Positions 62,142 through 64,000 of a DNA stretch of 64,000 bases are shown one piece after another; positions within the stretch are counted from its first letter, which is position 1, and the number at the start of each line of letters is the position of its first letter. The notes under the pieces were generated by a model. The model worked only from the letters and a program-made list of their open reading frames with translations. It had not been told where the DNA came from and made no database searches. Where the stretch lies: assembly GCA_017412605.1 (NCBI GenBank), contig JAFPWY010000011.1:310001-374000 (forward strand), written 5' to 3'. The DNA is from Fibrobacter sp. GTDB taxonomy: Bacteria; Fibrobacterota; Fibrobacteria; Fibrobacterales; Fibrobacteraceae. The position numbers and the translations under genes were made by a program.

Positions 62142-62280
62142 TCTCAAAGCCCAAAGCTCCCGAAGGGAGCGAGCTCGTAGCTCATACCTGTTACTTATTG
62201 ATGCTTCGCATCCATAAGTGCTTCGCCTCGGTCATGCGCAAGCCTTCGGTTTGCGCGCGATTCTCGGCTTGTTACTTATT
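62141..62280 (-). repeat. Repeat cluster at the 3' end of the sigma factor gene, with 10-bp flanking duplication
   Basis: GTTACTTATT occurs at 62190-62199 and 62271-62280; the second copy contains the sigma gene stop codon. The 71 bp between them hold two hairpins (GATGC-TTC-GCATC and GCGCAAGCC-TTC-GGTTTGCGC). Beyond the first copy, read on the minus strand, comes AGGTATGAGCTACGAGCTCG and a CTCCC-TTC-GGGAG hairpin, the same word family as after gpmI. Confidence 0.6.
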
Positions 62281-63084
62281 AATCGCAGCGAGGAAGGCGT
62301 CCTTCTTTTCTTGGAGGAAGTCCTTGCTGTTGTACTTGCGGATGCGGCGCAGGGCCTGGTCGCGCAGCTGACGAACACGTTCGTGGGAGATGTTCATGGA
62401 TTCGCCCACTTCGCGGAGTGTCTGCGGGGCTTCCTGGTTGATGCCGAAGATGCCCGTGATGACCTTCGCTTCACGTTCGGGGAGCTGCTCCATGAGGTCC
62501 TTGGCCAGGGCTTCGACGCTCTGGATTTCGGAGTCGGCTTCCGGGTTGGAGGCTGCGCTGTCCGGGAGGACTTCGGCGTAGGTCGCCTTGGAGTCGGCCT
62601 TGAGCGGGCTGTCGAAGGAGACGCCGCGCTGCCCGATCTGGATGAGCTCGCGAATTTCTTCGTTGATTTCCTTACCGCGGGACTGTTCGTGCAAAGCCTT
62701 GCGCACGCGGAGGTGCTGGTTTGCCGGCAGACGGATGAGGTTACCCTGCTCGTTGATGGCGCGGGTGATGTATGCCTTGATCCACCATACGCCGTAGCTG
62801 ATGAACTTGAGACCGCGGGTGTGTTCGAAAGATTCGATGGCGCGCACGAGACCCATGGCGCCTTCGCTCACCAAGTCCGGCAGCGGAATGGGGCATCCAC
62901 GGTACTGGATGGCCACTTTGAGCACGAAGCGCATGTTTGCAGAAATCAGCCTCTTGCGGGCAATCTTGTCGCCTTCCTTAGCTCTCTGGAACAGGATCTG
63001 TTCTTCTTCTCTGGAAAGAGGTGCGGTGCGACGAATATCTTCAAGGTAACGTTTAAGTGTGGTATCGGTAGAGTCAATATGCAT
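62272..63084 (-). CDS. RNA polymerase sigma-70 family factor (short RpoD type)
   Basis: 270 residues from MHIDSTDTTLKRYLEDIRRT (region 1.2). Region 2 holds DLVSEGAMGLVRAIESFE and the promoter-melting segment FISYGVWWIKAYITRAI. Region 3 follows, and region 4 has the helix-turn-helix LREVGESMNISHERVRQLRD. Region 1.1 and the long non-conserved insert of E. coli RpoD are missing, as in the short primary sigma factors of Bacteroidetes. It may be the housekeeping sigma or a close relative; a genome-wide check is needed to decide. AAGGA lies ten bases before the ATG at 63084, better than the upstream Met at 63114. Confidence 0.9.
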   Translation of the reverse strand: MHIDSTDTTLKRYLEDIRRTAPLSREEEQILFQRAKEGDKIARKRLISANMRFVLKVAIQYRGCPIPLPDLVSEGAMGLVRAIESFEHTRGLKFISYGVWWIKAYITRAINEQGNLIRLPANQHLRVRKALHEQSRGKEINEEIRELIQIGQRGVSFDSPLKADSKATYAEVLPDSAASNPEADSEIQSVEALAKDLMEQLPEREAKVITGIFGINQEAPQTLREVGESMNISHERVRQLRDQALRRIRKYNSKDFLQEKKDAFLAAINK

Positions 63085-63390
63085 TGCGAAAAAATCCTTA
63101 GCTATAATATCCATTATTTTCTAAGCAAGTAACGTGCCAATCGTGTAAATTTTTTCAAAGAAAGTTTACAAAAAGGTTATTTTCCCCCTTATTAGCCCGA
63201 TTAGGCGTGTCTCGACCCGTTTGAAATGTAAAAAAAGTCTACATTTGTCATTAAAACGTTACAATGTAGTAAAAATTATACAAAAATCAAGGGGCCGGCA
63301 AGGCTACGTTCGGGCCCGCATGTGTGGAGAATGGCTATTTTACACGGGTGGTGCACGGAATCTTACATTTATTCGTATATTTTGCGCGTT
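63085..63390. other. Divergent intergenic region between the sigma factor and methyltransferase genes
   Basis: 306 bp, AT-rich, without a credible gene. It contains a 7-bp inverted repeat, CTACATT and AATGTAG (around 63239 and 63264), a GC-rich patch near 63293-63335, and TATATTTTG 12 bases before the methyltransferase ATG, which could be its -10 element. Confidence 0.5.
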
Positions 63391-64000
63391 ATGTCAATTA
63401 AAGAGCCCGATCAATCCGTATGGAATCGCTTTTGGCAGCGGAAGAACGACATGGACAAGGTCTATCCGTCGTCTCCGTCTATCATGAACGCGATTAAGAA
63501 GAATTTTAAGCTGGAAGGCCTGAAGGTGCTGGAAGTCGGTGCGGGTACGGGCCGCGACAGTGCCGAACTTGCCCGCTTGGGTGCAGATGTCTATGTCCTT
63601 GATTTTGCAGAGAATAGCCTCAAGATCGTTGATTCGCTCCGCGCCAAGGAAAATCTCTACGACAATCTGAAACTGGTGCGCGGCGACGCCTTCAAGGCGC
63701 CTTTCCCCGATTGCACTTTCGATCTCGTGTTCCACCAGGGCCTGGCGGAGCACTTCAAGGACTCGCTTCCGCTGCTCAAGGAAAACTACAGAATCCTGAA
63801 GCATGGCGGATGTTGCCTTTGCGACGTGCCGCAGACGGTCCACCCGTACACGATCATTAAGCATATCCTGATTGCGATGGACAAGTGGTTTGCCGGCTGG
63901 GAAAAGCAGTTCACCATGCCGCAGCTCAAGAAGCTCATGAAGGACGCCGGTTTCGTTTGCGAATACGCTTATGGCGACTGGATGCGCCCGAACCTGTATT
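63391..64000 (+). CDS. Class I SAM-dependent methyltransferase, cut by the window end
   Basis: 203 codons are visible, beginning MSIKEPDQSVWNRFWQRKND. Motif I is LEVGAGTGRDSAELA, an acidic residue at the end of strand 2 is in VYVLDFAENSL, and later motifs include GDAFKAPFPDCTFDLVF and the YRILKHGG segment typical of this fold. It resembles methyltransferase-11-type proteins of unknown substrate. No ribosome binding site is seen before the ATG. The leader would be very short if TATATTTTG is the -10 element. Confidence 0.8.
   Translation, partial: MSIKEPDQSVWNRFWQRKNDMDKVYPSSPSIMNAIKKNFKLEGLKVLEVGAGTGRDSAELARLGADVYVLDFAENSLKIVDSLRAKENLYDNLKLVRGDAFKAPFPDCTFDLVFHQGLAEHFKDSLPLLKENYRILKHGGCCLCDVPQTVHPYTIIKHILIAMDKWFAGWEKQFTMPQLKKLMKDAGFVCEYAYGDWMRPNLY

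Overview
The window comes from a Fibrobacter-type bacterium (phylum Fibrobacterota), a cellulose-degrading anaerobe. Several independent features point there. Two lipoproteins carry FISUMP domains (the Fibrobacter major paralogous domain, TIGR02145). There is a TIGR02147-type regulator remnant, GH5 and GH9 cellulases, many secreted proteins with Ser-rich linkers, and a class III (oxygen-sensitive) ribonucleotide reductase. Promoters often read TTGACA-16/17-TAnnTTTG, which resembles the Bacteroidetes -7 element.

Layout. 1-5.5 kb: start of a divergent lipoprotein-like gene, polA, and a GH5 cellulase whose upstream region holds a perfect TGTGA-N6-TCACA palindrome. 5.5-24.8 kb, mostly minus strand: a three-domain lipoprotein behind a 5'-truncated TIGR02147 gene, a malic enzyme/phosphotransacetylase fusion, an M6 protease, a DRE-TIM aldolase, a GH9 cellulase (plus strand), an M16 peptidase, an aldo/keto reductase, a CDF metal exporter, gpmI and two paralogous lipoproteins. 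24.8-35 kb: uvrB with an intergenic-type repeat embedded in frame, a FISUMP lipoprotein, tRNA-Arg, a TlpA-like thioredoxin, the rpsF-rpsR-rplI operon, an XPB-type helicase, tRNA-Thr and a TPR membrane protein. 35-46.5 kb: two divergent envelope operons. One is bamD, a barrel-like protein, a PHP hydrolase and a rhomboid. The other is two LptF/LptG permeases, a GGDEF protein, a sodium/solute symporter and a SIMPL protein. A 9-bp inverted repeat lies between them. 46.5-50 kb: anaerobic ribonucleotide reductase operon. 50-64 kb: a second FISUMP lipoprotein behind a G9 tract, an unusual tRNA-Gly within a repeat cluster, a class III nucleotide cyclase, hemW, two very large secreted proteins, an RpoD-like sigma factor and a partial methyltransferase.

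The most notable find is the nrd operon. The NrdD protein at 46842-49172 ends after its zinc-binding cysteines and lacks the glycyl-radical tail. That tail is encoded by a separate 48-codon gene (49198-49344) with its own ribosome binding site, placed between nrdD and nrdG. The enzyme therefore appears to be split, with the radical domain made as a detachable small protein. Two NrdR-like boxes lie upstream of nrdD. Secondary finds are a repeat family that begins directly at stop codons and is related to the uvrB insert, a tRNA-Gly with C at the normally invariant position 55, and a homopolymeric G tract at a surface-lipoprotein start. All assignments are from reading the sequence; no database search was run.
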